This document shows positions 27,137 through 37,720 of a DNA stretch of 64,000 bases, piece by piece. The notes beneath the pieces are model-generated. The model had not been told where the DNA came from. It did no database searches and saw nothing but the letters and a program-made list of their open reading frames with translations. The DNA is taken from contig VHCO01000005.1 in NCBI GenBank assembly GCA_016871715.1, positions 1-64,000 on the forward strand, given 5' to 3'. Positions within the stretch are counted from its first letter, which is position 1, and each line of letters begins with the position of its first letter. The stretch comes from Verrucomicrobiota bacterium (GTDB lineage Bacteria > Verrucomicrobiota > Verrucomicrobiia > Limisphaerales > J093). The position numbers and the translations under genes are program-made.

Positions 27137-29989
27137 TTGGGCCTCGGGCGCGCCCCTCTAGCCAGAGCTCCTCCGGGGCATTACCTTCCGCGCGGCGATA
27201 GATTCACTTTGAGCATTCAGCACCAGTCTGAGACGGCCTCCAGGCCAAGCGTTGGGGCAACCGTCGCCTCGAGAGCGACGCCGGCGCTGCCGACCGCGGA
27301 AACCGGGCTCGTGCATGGCGCCGCCCCGGGCGCGGCGGGTCTGCCCGAGCTGCTAGCTCCGGCGGGCGACTGGGAGTGCGCGCGGGCCGCGGTCGAGAAT
27401 GGCGCGGACGCTATCTACTTCGGGCTCGAGCGGTTCAACGCCCGCATGCGGGCCCGGAACTTCACCACGGCCGATCTTCCGGAGCTCCTGGCCTTCCTGC
27501 ATCGCCGCGGGGTGCGCGGGTACGTGTCGCTCAACACGCTGATCTTCACCGACGAACTCGCGGCGGCCGAGGCGACGTTGCGCGCGTGCATCGCCGCCGG
27601 TGTGGACGCCGTCATTGTGCAGGATGTGGGCTTGTGCCGGATGATCCGCGCGTTGTCCCCAGATTTTCCCATCCACGCCTCGACGCAGATGACCATCTCG
27701 AGCGCGGCGGGTGTGGCGTTCGCGCGCGAGTTGGGCTGCCAGTTGGCGGTGTTGGCGCGGGAGTGTTCGCTGCGAGAGATCCAGTCCCTCCGGGCCGAGC
27801 AGGCGCAAGCGCTGCCGCTCGAGGTCTTCGTGCACGGGGCGCTCTGTGTGGCCTACTCCGGCCAGTGCCTGACGAGCGAGGCCCTCGGGGGCCGCTCCGC
27901 GAATCGGGGCGAGTGTGCCCAGGCGTGTCGCCTGCCCTACCAGCTCGTCGCCGAGGGTCGAGTCGTCCCGCTGGGTGACCGGCGCTACTTGCTGAGCCCC
28001 AGGGACCTGGCCGGACTCGAGCTGGTGCCTGCGTTGGTCCGGGTGGGGGTGGCCTCGCTGAAGATCGAGGGCCGACTCAAGTCGCCTGAGTACGTGGCGA
28101 GCATCACACGGCTTTACCGCCAAGCCCTGGACGGTGCCGCGGCGCAACTCGGGAATCCCGCGACGCCCCCTGAATCGGCGACGCGCGCGGCGGCGCAGTA
28201 CGAGATGGAGATGGCCTTCTCGCGCGGGCTACACACGGGCTGGTTCCAGGGGGTGAACCACCAGGAATTGGTGCATGGGCGCTTCGGCAAGAAACGAGGC
28301 GTGTTTCTGGGCGAGGTCACTGGCGTCGAGCGGGACCAGGTGTGGGTCAGGTTGGCCGGTCCCTTGGCCGCCGGCGACGGTGTCGTGTTCGACGCCGGCA
28401 CGCCCGATCGCGAAGAGCAAGGCGGCCGCGTTTATGCCGTCGGATCCCAGGCTGCGCGCAGCCGGACAGGGAACGCCCAACCTCGAGTTTCCCGGGCCGA
28501 TCCCAGCCTCGCGGTGGGAGGCGGGGACGGACCGGAAGTCGCGCTCGAGTTCGGGCGCGGGGATGTCGACTTGCAGCAGGTGCGGGTTGGCGATCGGCTC
28601 TGGAAGACGAGCGATCCCCAGCTCGAACGGCGGTTGCGGCATACGTTCACGCAACCTGGCCCGGTGTATCGGCGGCCGATTGTCGCTCAGGTGCGCGGGG
28701 CGGTTGGCCTCCCGCTCAGCCTGACTCTGCGCGATGAAGCGGGTCGCGAAGCGCGCGTCACTTCGGCCCTGCCGCTCGCGCTCGCCACGCGCCAGCCGCT
28801 GACGCCGGCGTTGCTGACGGCCCAGCTCGGGCGCCTCGGCGGCACGCCGTTCCGCCTCGCCCGCGTCGACTGTCAGCTCGAGGGGGCGGTCATGCTGCCG
28901 GTGAGCGAACTGAACCGGTTGCGCCGCGAGGCGGTCGCGCAGCTCGACACGCTCCGCGCGACCCCGAACCACTGGACCCTCGAGCGCGGGCTGGACCGCG
29001 CCGCCGCTGGGAGCTGCCCGGTCGAGGGCGGGGCAAGCGATATAGCCGCCGGCACGGCGCCGGCCGAGTTGATCGTCCTGGTGCGCACCTTAGCGCAACT
29101 CGAGGCTGCCCTCGAACAGGGGGTGACCACTCTCTACTGCGAGTTCGAGGAGCCCAAGCGGTACCGGGAAGCGGTGGCCTGCTTCCGCGATACCCGCCGC
29201 GCGGTTGCTCCCAGCCCGAGCGCCACCCACCCACAGGCGGGCCCCCAACCGGCTGCGGAGGCTCGGCCGGCCGAGCTGTTCCTGGCGCCGCCACGTATTA
29301 GCAAGCCGGGTGAAGAGTGGATTCTACGTTTGGTGCGGTCGGCGGAGGCGGACGGCTACTTGGTGCGAAACTACGATCAGCTCGAGTATTTCCGAGGGCA
29401 CCGATGCGTGGGGGACTATTCGTTCAACGTGGCCAATCCACTGAGCGCGGCGTATTTCTTCGACCGGTATCGGCTCGAACGGCTGACGGCCTCCTACGAC
29501 CTCAACAACCAACAACTCGAGGCGCTGCTCCGGGCAACGCGGCCCGAACGGTTCGAGGTGACCATCCACCAGCACATGCCCATGTTCCACATGGAGCATT
29601 GCTTGTTCTGCGCGTTTCTTTCGGACGGCACGGACTACACCAACTGCGGGCGCCCTTGTGACCGGCGCGAGCTGCGGCTGCGCGACCGAGTTGGAGCCGA
29701 GCACCCAGTCAAGGCGGATGCCGGCTGTCGGAACACGGTGTTCAACGCGCTCGCCCAGACCGGAGCCGAGTACGTGGGCCGGTTGATGGCAGCGGGAGCC
29801 CGGTTCTTCCGAATCGAATTCCTGGATGAACCCAGCGAGCTGGTCGGGCGGACGATCGCCATGTACCGCCAACTGCTCGCGGGAACCATCAGTGGCGCAA
29901 CCTTGTGGCGTGAACTCAAGCTGCGCCACCAGCTCGGCGTAACCCGCGGTGCGCTCGACAAAGGCGACCGGCCAGTCACCGTGCTCTGA
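27137..29989 (+). CDS. U32-family peptidase (YdcP/RlhA-like); start may be ~27312
   Basis: LPELLAPAGDWECARAAVENGADAIYFGLERFNARMRARNF; GALCVAYSGQCLTSEALGGRSANRGECAQACRLPY; SLKIEGRLKSPEYVA. Confidence 0.92.
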   Translation: MGLGRAPLARAPPGHYLPRGDRFTLSIQHQSETASRPSVGATVASRATPALPTAETGLVHGAAPGAAGLPELLAPAGDWECARAAVENGADAIYFGLERFNARMRARNFTTADLPELLAFLHRRGVRGYVSLNTLIFTDELAAAEATLRACIAAGVDAVIVQDVGLCRMIRALSPDFPIHASTQMTISSAAGVAFARELGCQLAVLARECSLREIQSLRAEQAQALPLEVFVHGALCVAYSGQCLTSEALGGRSANRGECAQACRLPYQLVAEGRVVPLGDRRYLLSPRDLAGLELVPALVRVGVASLKIEGRLKSPEYVASITRLYRQALDGAAAQLGNPATPPESATRAAAQYEMEMAFSRGLHTGWFQGVNHQELVHGRFGKKRGVFLGEVTGVERDQVWVRLAGPLAAGDGVVFDAGTPDREEQGGRVYAVGSQAARSRTGNAQPRVSRADPSLAVGGGDGPEVALEFGRGDVDLQQVRVGDRLWKTSDPQLERRLRHTFTQPGPVYRRPIVAQVRGAVGLPLSLTLRDEAGREARVTSALPLALATRQPLTPALLTAQLGRLGGTPFRLARVDCQLEGAVMLPVSELNRLRREAVAQLDTLRATPNHWTLERGLDRAAAGSCPVEGGASDIAAGTAPAELIVLVRTLAQLEAALEQGVTTLYCEFEEPKRYREAVACFRDTRRAVAPSPSATHPQAGPQPAAEARPAELFLAPPRISKPGEEWILRLVRSAEADGYLVRNYDQLEYFRGHRCVGDYSFNVANPLSAAYFFDRYRLERLTASYDLNNQQLEALLRATRPERFEVTIHQHMPMFHMEHCLFCAFLSDGTDYTNCGRPCDRRELRLRDRVGAEHPVKADAGCRNTVFNALAQTGAEYVGRLMAAGARFFRIEFLDEPSELVGRTIAMYRQLLAGTISGATLWRELKLRHQLGVTRGALDKGDRPVTVL

Positions 29990-30068
29990 AGGCCCGCAAA
30001 CCCGCCGCCTGCGGCCCGCGGCGAGAGCCCGGGTTTGCGCTCGCCGGCTCGGCTCGGGCGAAGCCGCT

Positions 30069-30842
30069 TCAGTCGACCCAGCCGCGCAGCTTGTACACCC
30101 ACCAGCCAATCTGCTCGTGGACGTAGTAATCTAACTCCCGGAGCCCGCCCAGTTGGGGAACCACGGCGAACTTCGGGTCGCTGCTCTCGAGCGCCGACAA
30201 CCCCTCGAAATCGCACGCGACAGGCGTCACGTTAACCCCCACAGCGCGGAAGACGGCTTCAGCCCGTTTCATGTGGAAGGCGGAGGTCACGAGGACGATG
30301 CGCTGCCAGCGCCGCTCCTCGATCAGGGCCTTCGTGCGCAGCGCTTCGTCGCGCGTGTTGCGGCAGTTGCCCAAGGTCAACAGGGTCGCGTTGGTGAAAC
30401 CCCAGCGGATCAACCAGTCCTTCACCAGGTCGCTCTCGGCCGGGCCAGGTCGGCCCGGCCGCGGTCCGCCCCCGCCCAGGATCACGGTCGAGGCCGTGCC
30501 GCGGCGAAGCAGTTCCATGACGGTCAGGGCGCGGTCGCTGGCATCGGCCACGTCGATGCCCAAGGGATCATGGCGCGAGGCACGGAGCTGCCCACCCAGC
30601 ATCACGATGGCATCGGCCCGCGGGAGACTCGCGACCTCGACACCCGCATAGGGGCGTTCCAAGCCGGCGAACAAGTACGCTGTCAGGGGGGTGGCGCCGA
30701 AGGCGTAGAGGAAGGCGGCCAGCAGGGCGGGGGCGATCGCGCGCCGCCACTCCCGACGCCACAGCCGCCAGCCGATCAACAGCAACAGCCCCACCCAGAA
30801 GACCCCCAGCAGATGGACGTGGCGCGCTATGGCATGAAACAT
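30069..30842 (-). CDS. YdcF-family (DUF218) protein
   Basis: ADAIVMLGGQL; ILGGGGPRPG; NTRDEALRTKALI; VLVTSAFHMKRAEAVFRAVG. Confidence 0.87.
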   Translation of the reverse strand: MFHAIARHVHLLGVFWVGLLLLIGWRLWRREWRRAIAPALLAAFLYAFGATPLTAYLFAGLERPYAGVEVASLPRADAIVMLGGQLRASRHDPLGIDVADASDRALTVMELLRRGTASTVILGGGGPRPGRPGPAESDLVKDWLIRWGFTNATLLTLGNCRNTRDEALRTKALIEERRWQRIVLVTSAFHMKRAEAVFRAVGVNVTPVACDFEGLSALESSDPKFAVVPQLGGLRELDYYVHEQIGWWVYKLRGWVD

Positions 30843-30885
30843 AGTGATGAGGCCTTGGGATAGACGACTGTTCCGGCGTCGCCCC

Positions 30886-31800
30886 TCAGGCTAAGGGCCG
30901 TAATTCGAGGGAGAAGGCCGCGCTAAACGTCTTCCCTGGCTCGAGCAGAATGAGCTCGTGGTCCTTCACCCGCGTGAAGGCGTTCGACAGCGCCGTCCAC
31001 GGCTCCAGACAATACGACGGCTCATCGACGGCCTTGGACCAGACGGCCAGGAATCGGTACGGCGCGGCGTTCTCCCAGTTCAGGGCCACCTCGAGTTCGC
31101 TGATTGGATCCACCAGCAGGGCCTCGCGCGGCTTGAGGTCGCCGAAGAACAGCGTCCCGGACACATCCTCCTGCACACTCCAGTTCTGGGCGGGGAACGG
31201 CTTGGCGCTGAAGTGCTCGCCGCGGCCATGCATGGTCAACCGCCGCGAATCCGGGATTGCCACAAAGCACTCCTCGCGCCGGCCTTTCGGGGTCAGCGGC
31301 AAGGGAAAGTACGGATGGAACCCCGTGCTGAACGGCAGCGATTCACTCGAGCGGTTCTCGATCTCCTGATCCCACAGCAGGCGCCCATCGAGGAGCCGGT
31401 ACGTAAGGCGGTGACTAAACGCGAACGGGTACTGACTGCGCGTATGGTCGCCGTCCGCCAGCTCCATGGTGAGGGAGGTGGGGGTCGCGTCCAACACCAT
31501 CCACTTCGAGCGCCGGGCGAAGCCGTGCTGGGGCATTTCGTAGCGTCGGCCCTGCCACTCGTAGTGGTGGTCCTTGTCCGGCAAATGGTTGAAGGAAACG
31601 AGCGGAAAGAGGATCGGGTTGCCCATGTGCATCTCGCGCGGGTAGCGCTCCACAATGGCTTGCGAATAATGGAGCGCATCCACCCAGCCTTGCCCCGGCA
31701 ATCGGCGCCGGTAGCGCAGAAGCCAACCCCCTAGCCCAGGCGCGATCCAGGCCTGCGCCTCGTCGCCTTCCTGCAACGTCACATATTCGCGGTCCAACAT
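30886..31800 (-). CDS. aldose 1-epimerase family protein
   Basis: GNPILFPLVSF; MPQHGFARRSKW; LPFSTGFHPYFPLP. Confidence 0.87.
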   Translation of the reverse strand: MLDREYVTLQEGDEAQAWIAPGLGGWLLRYRRRLPGQGWVDALHYSQAIVERYPREMHMGNPILFPLVSFNHLPDKDHHYEWQGRRYEMPQHGFARRSKWMVLDATPTSLTMELADGDHTRSQYPFAFSHRLTYRLLDGRLLWDQEIENRSSESLPFSTGFHPYFPLPLTPKGRREECFVAIPDSRRLTMHGRGEHFSAKPFPAQNWSVQEDVSGTLFFGDLKPREALLVDPISELEVALNWENAAPYRFLAVWSKAVDEPSYCLEPWTALSNAFTRVKDHELILLEPGKTFSAAFSLELRPLA

Positions 31801-31860
31801 CGTTCTTGCCTCTGCATCCGTTGCCGTCCATGCGACCGGCCAGCCGCATATTTCTCAGAT

Positions 31861-32009
31861 ACTCATGAGCCGCTGAGATGGACTCCATGCCGGCGGTAGG
31901 GCGCGCAGTTCTCTGCGCGCCGCGGCTTCTGTGCCCACAGCGGTCTGCGGCGCGCAGAGGACTGCGCGCCCTGCCGGCAACTTGGCGTCTATCCCGAGCT
32001 CTCATCAGG
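31861..32009. repeat. dispersed palindromic repeat family P, copy 1
   Basis: ACTCATGAG...GGGCGCGCAGTTCTCTGCGCGCCGC...GCGGCGCGCAGAGGACTGCGCGCCC...CTCTCATC; ends match copy 2 in inverse orientation. Confidence 0.8.
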
Positions 32010-32166
32010 AACCCCGTCGCACGCCCGCGCGCCGGTTCGCCCCGCCGCTCAGCAGCGGGTCACTGAATCGAGGGCCACAGACTACGACTGAACGAACCGT
32101 ATGTCACGCCTGAACGGCCCTTCTGACCTTGCTCGCCAGCCTCGTATCCGGTAGGACGCCACCGGT

Positions 32167-33315
32167 GTGAAGCCGACTATCTACCTAGATTACAACGCCA
32201 CGACCCCGCTCGATGGGCGCGTCCGCGAATTCATGGAGCCGTATCTCGGGGAGGTGTTTGGCAACCCGTCCAGCGTTCATCACCTCGGCCGCCGGGCGCG
32301 CATCGACTTGGACGCCGCCCGCGACCAGTTGGCTCAGTCTTGGCGCTGCCGCCCGAGCGAGGTCGTCTTCACCTCTGGAGGGACGGAAAGCAACAACCTT
32401 GCAGTCTTAGGCACGGCCCGGCGGCTGGCCAGTCGTGGGCGGCATCTGGTTGCCTCGGCGGTTGAACATCCCGCGGTCCTCGCGCCCTGCCATTACCTGG
32501 CTCGACATGAGGGTTTTGCCCTCACATTGGTCGGCGTGGACGCAGAGGGCCGGGTTGACCCCGGCGCGGTGGCCGCCGCGCTGCGGCCGGACACAATCCT
32601 GGTCTCGGTCATGGCAGCCAACAACGAGATCGGCACGCTCCAGCCCGTCTCGGACATTGGCGCGCTCTGCCGACAGCGCGGCGTCGCTTTCCACACAGAC
32701 GCGATCCAATGGTTTGGCAAAGAACCGTTTACACACATCGGGCAGTTCCAGGCCGACCTCGTCTCGGTGTGTGCTCACAAGTTCCATGGCCCGCGCGGGG
32801 CAGGCGCGCTCTTCATCCGCTCGCCCTTGCAGCCGGAAGCGCTGTCGCTCGGCGGAGGTCAGGAGCACGAACGGCGCGCTGGCACCGAGAATCTGGCGGC
32901 CATCGTGGGCTTGGTCGATGCCTTCTGCCGGTTTGTGCCGGAGCCTGTGTTCGAGTGCGACAAGCTGGAACCCCTGCGAGTGCGTCTAGAAGCAGCGGCG
33001 ATTTCCATCCCCGGGGTCCAAGTCCTTGGCCAGAATACCCCGCGGCTGGCGAACACACTGGCCTTGAGCATCGCCGGTTGCGACAGCCTGTCGGTCTTGG
33101 CCAACCTGGATCTCGAGGGGATCTGTGCCTCAAGCGGCTCGGCCTGCTCGAGTGGCGCCCTGGAACCGTCCCATGTCCTGCTCGCGTTGGGATTGGATGC
33201 CGCTACGGCCCAATCTCTGGTGCGGTTTTCGCTGGGCCGGGGCTCGAACCAGGAGGAAATCGAGCTGGTAGGCCAGCTCTTGCCCGAACTCATTGAGCGC
33301 GCTCGAGGCACTTGA
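32167..33315 (+). CDS. cysteine desulfurase (NifS/IscS family)
   Basis: IYLDYNATTPLD; FTSGGTESNNLAVLG; ANNEIGTLQP; AHKFHGPRGAGALFIR; ASSGSACSSG; GTG start. Confidence 0.94.
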   Translation: MKPTIYLDYNATTPLDGRVREFMEPYLGEVFGNPSSVHHLGRRARIDLDAARDQLAQSWRCRPSEVVFTSGGTESNNLAVLGTARRLASRGRHLVASAVEHPAVLAPCHYLARHEGFALTLVGVDAEGRVDPGAVAAALRPDTILVSVMAANNEIGTLQPVSDIGALCRQRGVAFHTDAIQWFGKEPFTHIGQFQADLVSVCAHKFHGPRGAGALFIRSPLQPEALSLGGGQEHERRAGTENLAAIVGLVDAFCRFVPEPVFECDKLEPLRVRLEAAAISIPGVQVLGQNTPRLANTLALSIAGCDSLSVLANLDLEGICASSGSACSSGALEPSHVLLALGLDAATAQSLVRFSLGRGSNQEEIELVGQLLPELIERARGT

Positions 33316-33484
33316 GGAGGGCCGGGGGGCCGGAGGTGGGGTCCAGGGGTGGAAAGACGCTGAAAAGCCGGTGAACAGGTCCCCTGGGCGGTGAGTAAGC
33401 GGTCTGGACGCCTCGGGTTCCCTCGGGGTCCGCACGGGATTGGGCGGCGTCGGGTGAGGCTAAGTCGTTGCGCCAACCTTGACA

Positions 33485-33550
33485 CTGCAAGTTGTTTCCA
33501 CTATTCACAGCCCATAATAAGAAGCTTCTTTTAAATACAATCAGTCACAG
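33485..33550. promoter_or_regulatory. AT-rich region upstream of dnaN with DnaA-box-like 9-mer and AAGAAGCTTCTT palindrome
   Basis: CTATTCACA (33501-33509) is 8/9 to TTWTNCACA; CATAATAAGAAGCTTCTTTTAAATAC. Confidence 0.4.
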
Positions 33551-33559
33551 TAAGCCTCC

Positions 33560-34669
33560 ATGAAACTCACCATCGCCCGAGAGCAGATCATTCTCGGTCT
33601 CCAGGCCGTGCAGAATGTCGTGGGTACGCGCACCACCCTGCCGATCCTCTCCAACGTGCTGCTGCGTGCTGACGAAGGAGGGCTCGGGTTGACCGCAACC
33701 GACTTGGATGTGACCATCGCGTGCGTCGTCGAGGCGCAAGTGGGCAAGCGCGGAGCCACCACACTCCCGGCCAAACGCTTGTTCAGCATCGTCCGCGAGT
33801 TGGCCACGCCGGAAATCGAAATCGAGGTCGATGAGCGCAACCTCTGTACTTTGCAGTCGGGCGGCTCCTTCTTCCGTATCCACGGGTTGGCAGCGGACGA
33901 TTTCCCGCCGGTGCCCGAGTTGGGCGAACGCAAGAAAGTCGTGGTGCCGCAGGCGAAGTTGAAGGGGATGCTGCGGCGGACGGCCTTTGCCGCCTCGACC
34001 GATGAGACGCGCTACGTGTTGAACGGCCTCTTGTTCAGCCTCAAAGAGCACAAGATCACCATGGTGGCCACTGACGGGCGGCGCCTGGCGTTGACGGACG
34101 AAGAAGTGGATGTGGACCCGGAAAACCAGGCGGAGTACATCGTCCCGACCAAGGCGATCAATGAGCTCAACCGCCTCCTGGTGGGGGATGGGGAGGTCGA
34201 GCTGGTCTCGACCGAGAACCAGGTTGCCTTTACGTTGCGCGATCCCAAGGGCTTCACCGTCTTGGTCTGGTCGAAACTGGTGGACGGGACCTATCCAAAT
34301 TACCGGCAGGTCATCCCGAGCGAATCGCGGGAGCGGGTCAGCCTGCCACGCGAGGAGCTGCTCCAGGCGCTGCGCCGGGCCGAGATCATGACCAGTGACA
34401 AGTCCAACTCCGTCAAGCTGGCGTTCTCGAAAAACAACCTCTCCATCACGGCCAATACGCCGGATGTGGGCGAGGCACGGGAGAGCCTGGCCGTCAACTA
34501 CCGAGGAGTCGAACTGAGCATCGCCTTTAACCCGAGCTTCTTCCTCGAGGCCCTCAAGGCCTTGGACGACGACGAGGTCTTCCTCGAACTAACGGACGAG
34601 CTCAGCCCGGGCGTCGTCAAGACCAACGGGCCGTTCCTCTACGTCATCATGCCGATGCGCATGAACTAG
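33560..34669 (+). CDS. dnaN: DNA polymerase III beta subunit (sliding clamp)
   Basis: MKLTIAREQIILGLQAVQNVVGTRTTLPILSNVLL; RDPKGFTVLVWSKLVDGTYPNYRQVIP; YVIMPMRMN C-terminus. Confidence 0.96.
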   Translation: MKLTIAREQIILGLQAVQNVVGTRTTLPILSNVLLRADEGGLGLTATDLDVTIACVVEAQVGKRGATTLPAKRLFSIVRELATPEIEIEVDERNLCTLQSGGSFFRIHGLAADDFPPVPELGERKKVVVPQAKLKGMLRRTAFAASTDETRYVLNGLLFSLKEHKITMVATDGRRLALTDEEVDVDPENQAEYIVPTKAINELNRLLVGDGEVELVSTENQVAFTLRDPKGFTVLVWSKLVDGTYPNYRQVIPSESRERVSLPREELLQALRRAEIMTSDKSNSVKLAFSKNNLSITANTPDVGEARESLAVNYRGVELSIAFNPSFFLEALKALDDDEVFLELTDELSPGVVKTNGPFLYVIMPMRMN

Positions 34670-35544
34670 CCCATCGCCATTGCCGCCGTCGAGATTTCCA
34701 GCAGTTCGTTGGTGATCATCGACTGGCGCAGCTTGTTGTAGTCTAGGGTCAGATCCTTGATCAACTGCTGGGCATTGTCGGTGGCGTTCTTCATCGCCAC
34801 CATCCGGGCGCTGTGCTCGCTCGCTTTGGCCTCGAGCAAGACCTGGTAGACCCGGAAGTTGAGGTAGTGCGGCAACAGCGCTCCCAACACCGCCTCCGCG
34901 CCCGGCTCGAACAGAAACTCCGCGGCGCCCTTGGTCAGCGCGCCGTGGATCTCGTCCCCGCCGACATCGGTGCTGACCGCCGCGATCTCTCCCACGGGCA
35001 GGAACGACAAAGTCTGCGGCCGCTGCGTCAAGGTCGAGATGAAGTTGGTGAAGAGCAGGTCGACACCGGCCACCTGTTCGTTGAGGAACAAATCGCACGC
35101 GAACCGCGAGATGGCGCGTGCCTCGGCGTAAAGGGGAGTGTCCTTGTAAGTGAACTCAGCCGCCAGCTCGCGTTTGGTGCGGGCAACGAACTGGGCCGCC
35201 TTCCGCCCCGCCGTGATGAAGACCGTGGATTGGCGGTCGCACTGGGCCACTTCGCGCATGAGATTGGCATTGAGGGCGCCGCACAACCCCTTGTCCGAGC
35301 TGATCACGATCACCGCCCGCCGAGCGCCCTCTCGCTGCTCCATGAGCGGGTGGCTGAAATCCCCCACATGGTGCGTCACCTCGGCCAGGACCGAGTTCAT
35401 CAAAGCTGCGTACGGCCGGCCCGCCAGCGCGGCCTCCTGTGCCTTGCGCATCTTCGAGGCCGCCACCATCTGCATGGCCTTGGTGATCTGGGCCGTGTTC
35501 TTGACCGACCGGATCCGGCGTCGAATGTCGCGCGTGCTGGGCAT
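34666..35544 (-). CDS. atpG: F-type ATP synthase gamma subunit
   Basis: TRDIRRRIRSVKNTAQITKAMQMVAASKMRKAQ; SDKGLCGALNANL; ATDNAQQLIKDLTLDYNKLRQSMITNELLEI. Confidence 0.97.
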   Translation of the reverse strand: MPSTRDIRRRIRSVKNTAQITKAMQMVAASKMRKAQEAALAGRPYAALMNSVLAEVTHHVGDFSHPLMEQREGARRAVIVISSDKGLCGALNANLMREVAQCDRQSTVFITAGRKAAQFVARTKRELAAEFTYKDTPLYAEARAISRFACDLFLNEQVAGVDLLFTNFISTLTQRPQTLSFLPVGEIAAVSTDVGGDEIHGALTKGAAEFLFEPGAEAVLGALLPHYLNFRVYQVLLEAKASEHSARMVAMKNATDNAQQLIKDLTLDYNKLRQSMITNELLEISTAAMAMG

Positions 35545-35570
35545 GGGTCAAAAGGTCGACGCCACCGGGG

Positions 35571-37103
35571 CTAGCGGTAGGTCTGCTTGAACTCGGTCAA
35601 CGCCCCCTTCAACTCCGCGCTCAGGGCATCGTCCAGGGTCTTCTTGGCCTGGATCTGCTGCAATAAGGCCTCCTTCCGGCTCGCCAGGTAATCGGTGAGT
35701 TTGGCCTGGAAATCCTTGACCTTGTCCACCGCCACCTCGTCCAGGAAGCCGTTCTGCGCCCCCCACAGGACTGCCACCTGCACCTCGACCGGGATCGGGC
35801 TGTACTGCGATTGCTTGAACACCTCCACGATCCGTTTGCCGCGCTCCAGTTGCGCTTGCGTCTTGGCGTCCAGGTCCGAACCGAACTGCGCAAAGGCCGC
35901 TAACTCGCGAAACTGCGCTAACTCGAGCTTGATGCGGCCAGCCACCTGTTTCATCGCCTTCACCTGGGCGGCCGAACCCACCCGCGACACCGAGATGCCG
36001 ACCGAAATGGCCGGCCGAATGCCCTGGTAGAAAAGGTCCGTCTCGAGGAAGATCTGGCCGTCGGTGATCGAGATGACATTGGTGGGGATGTAGGCCGAGA
36101 CGTCGCCGGCCTGCGTCTCGATGATCGGCAGCGCGGTCAACGAGCCGTTCCCGTTCTTCTCGTTCAGCCGCGCCGCCCGCTCCAGCAGACGGCTGTGCAG
36201 GTAAAAGACATCCCCGGGGTACGCCTCGCGGCCCGATGGGCGCTTGAGCACAAGCGACACCTGCCGGTAAGCCACCGCGTGTTTCGACAGATCGTCATAG
36301 ATGATCAACGCATCCATGGCGTTGTCCATGAACCATTCCCCCATCGCGCAACCCGCAAAAGGCGCTAGGTACTGATTCGTGGCTGAGTCCGACGCCGCCG
36401 CCACCACGATGATCGTGTAGGGCATGGCCCCTTCGTCCTCGAGCACCTTGATGACGCGCGCGATGTTCGACTGCTTCTGCCCCACCGCGACGTAAATCGA
36501 GTAGAGCGGCCGGTACTCTGGGTCCCCAGCCGCCTCGGCCGCCTTGTTCAGCCGCGCGTTGTTGATGATGGTATCGACGCCCAGCGTGGTCTTGCCCGTC
36601 GACCGATCCCCAATGATCAGCTCGCGCTGGCCGCGCCCGATCGGAATCATGGCGTCGATGGCCATAATGCCCGTTTGGACCGGCTGGCTGACCGAACGGC
36701 GCTTGATGATGCCCGGCGCAATCTTCTCGACCGGGTAGAACGTCTGGGTGTCCACCGGGCCCTTCCCGTCCAGCGGCCGGCCTAAGGCGTCCACCACCCG
36801 CCCCAAGAGCGCCTTACCCGCGGGCACCTGCAACAGGCGCCCCGTGGTCCGCACCTCCTGCCCCTCCCGGACGCTGAGGTAGTCCCCGAGAATAATCGCC
36901 CCCACCTCCGTCTCCTCGAGGTTCAAGGCCAAACCCACCACGCCGTCGCCGAAATCGAGCATCTCGTTCAACATCGCGTCGGTCAGCCCCTCGATCTTGG
37001 CCACGCCATCGCCGATCTCGCGGACGATGCCGACATTCTCCTTGCGCACACCGGCCTTCACACCGGCGATTTGCGCTTCGATCTCTTGCAGTAACGTGCT
37101 CAT
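35571..37103 (-). CDS. atpA: F-type ATP synthase alpha subunit
   Basis: [66 protein letters not shown]. Confidence 0.98.
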   Translation of the reverse strand: MSTLLQEIEAQIAGVKAGVRKENVGIVREIGDGVAKIEGLTDAMLNEMLDFGDGVVGLALNLEETEVGAIILGDYLSVREGQEVRTTGRLLQVPAGKALLGRVVDALGRPLDGKGPVDTQTFYPVEKIAPGIIKRRSVSQPVQTGIMAIDAMIPIGRGQRELIIGDRSTGKTTLGVDTIINNARLNKAAEAAGDPEYRPLYSIYVAVGQKQSNIARVIKVLEDEGAMPYTIIVVAAASDSATNQYLAPFAGCAMGEWFMDNAMDALIIYDDLSKHAVAYRQVSLVLKRPSGREAYPGDVFYLHSRLLERAARLNEKNGNGSLTALPIIETQAGDVSAYIPTNVISITDGQIFLETDLFYQGIRPAISVGISVSRVGSAAQVKAMKQVAGRIKLELAQFRELAAFAQFGSDLDAKTQAQLERGKRIVEVFKQSQYSPIPVEVQVAVLWGAQNGFLDEVAVDKVKDFQAKLTDYLASRKEALLQQIQAKKTLDDALSAELKGALTEFKQTYR

Positions 37104-37139
37104 ACGTGCTGGGACTGGCCACCGGGCGCCGCCCGATGG

Positions 37140-37532
37140 TCAAAAGCTCTCTTTAAGTCGAGCTAGCCGGGACTGGATGCTGCCGTCGTAGACATCGCTG
37201 CCCACGCGGACCCGCAGACCGCCCAGCAAAGCCGTGTTCTCGGCAAACGCCACCTCCAAACCCGCCCCGTAAAGGCGCCCCAAACGCGCCTGAACCTCCG
37301 TGCGCTGCGCCTCCGTCAACCGCACCGCGCTCTCGATCCGCGCAGCCCGCCGCTGAACGTCCAGCTTCACCAAGCGCTGGAAGTGCGTCAGGATCGCCAC
37401 GTGCCCGCGCGGGTGTTGGGCGATCACTTGCGCCACCGCCTGGCGGACCCGGCCGGCCTCGAGCAGGCCAGCCACTTGGCAGGCGCGGAACAAGGCCTTG
37501 GCTTCGCGGCGGGCCTGTTTCGAGATTCTCAT
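37140..37532 (-). CDS. atpH: F-type ATP synthase delta subunit
   Basis: C-terminal VRVGSDVYDGSIQSRLARLKESF; position between atpF and atpA. Confidence 0.85.
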   Translation of the reverse strand: MRISKQARREAKALFRACQVAGLLEAGRVRQAVAQVIAQHPRGHVAILTHFQRLVKLDVQRRAARIESAVRLTEAQRTEVQARLGRLYGAGLEVAFAENTALLGGLRVRVGSDVYDGSIQSRLARLKESF

Positions 37533-37547
37533 GGGCAGGACGATACG

Positions 37548-37694
37548 GATGAGAGCCAGGGATCGACTGCAGCTCGCTGGTGGGACGCGCAGTCCCCTGC
37601 GCCCCGCAAACCGCTCGGGACACAGGAGGTCGCGGCGCGCAGAGGACGGCGCGCCCGACCGCCGACATCTAGTCCGTCTCGGTGACTCATGAGT
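37548..37694. repeat. dispersed palindromic repeat family P, copy 2, inside atp operon
   Basis: GATGAGAGCCAGGGATCGAC...GGACGCGCAGTCCCCTGCGCCCCGC...GCGGCGCGCAGAGGACGGCGCGCCC...GGTGACTCATGAGT. Confidence 0.82.
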
Positions 37695-37720
37695 AACGTT
37701 CGCACTGGGCCCCGGGCCCT

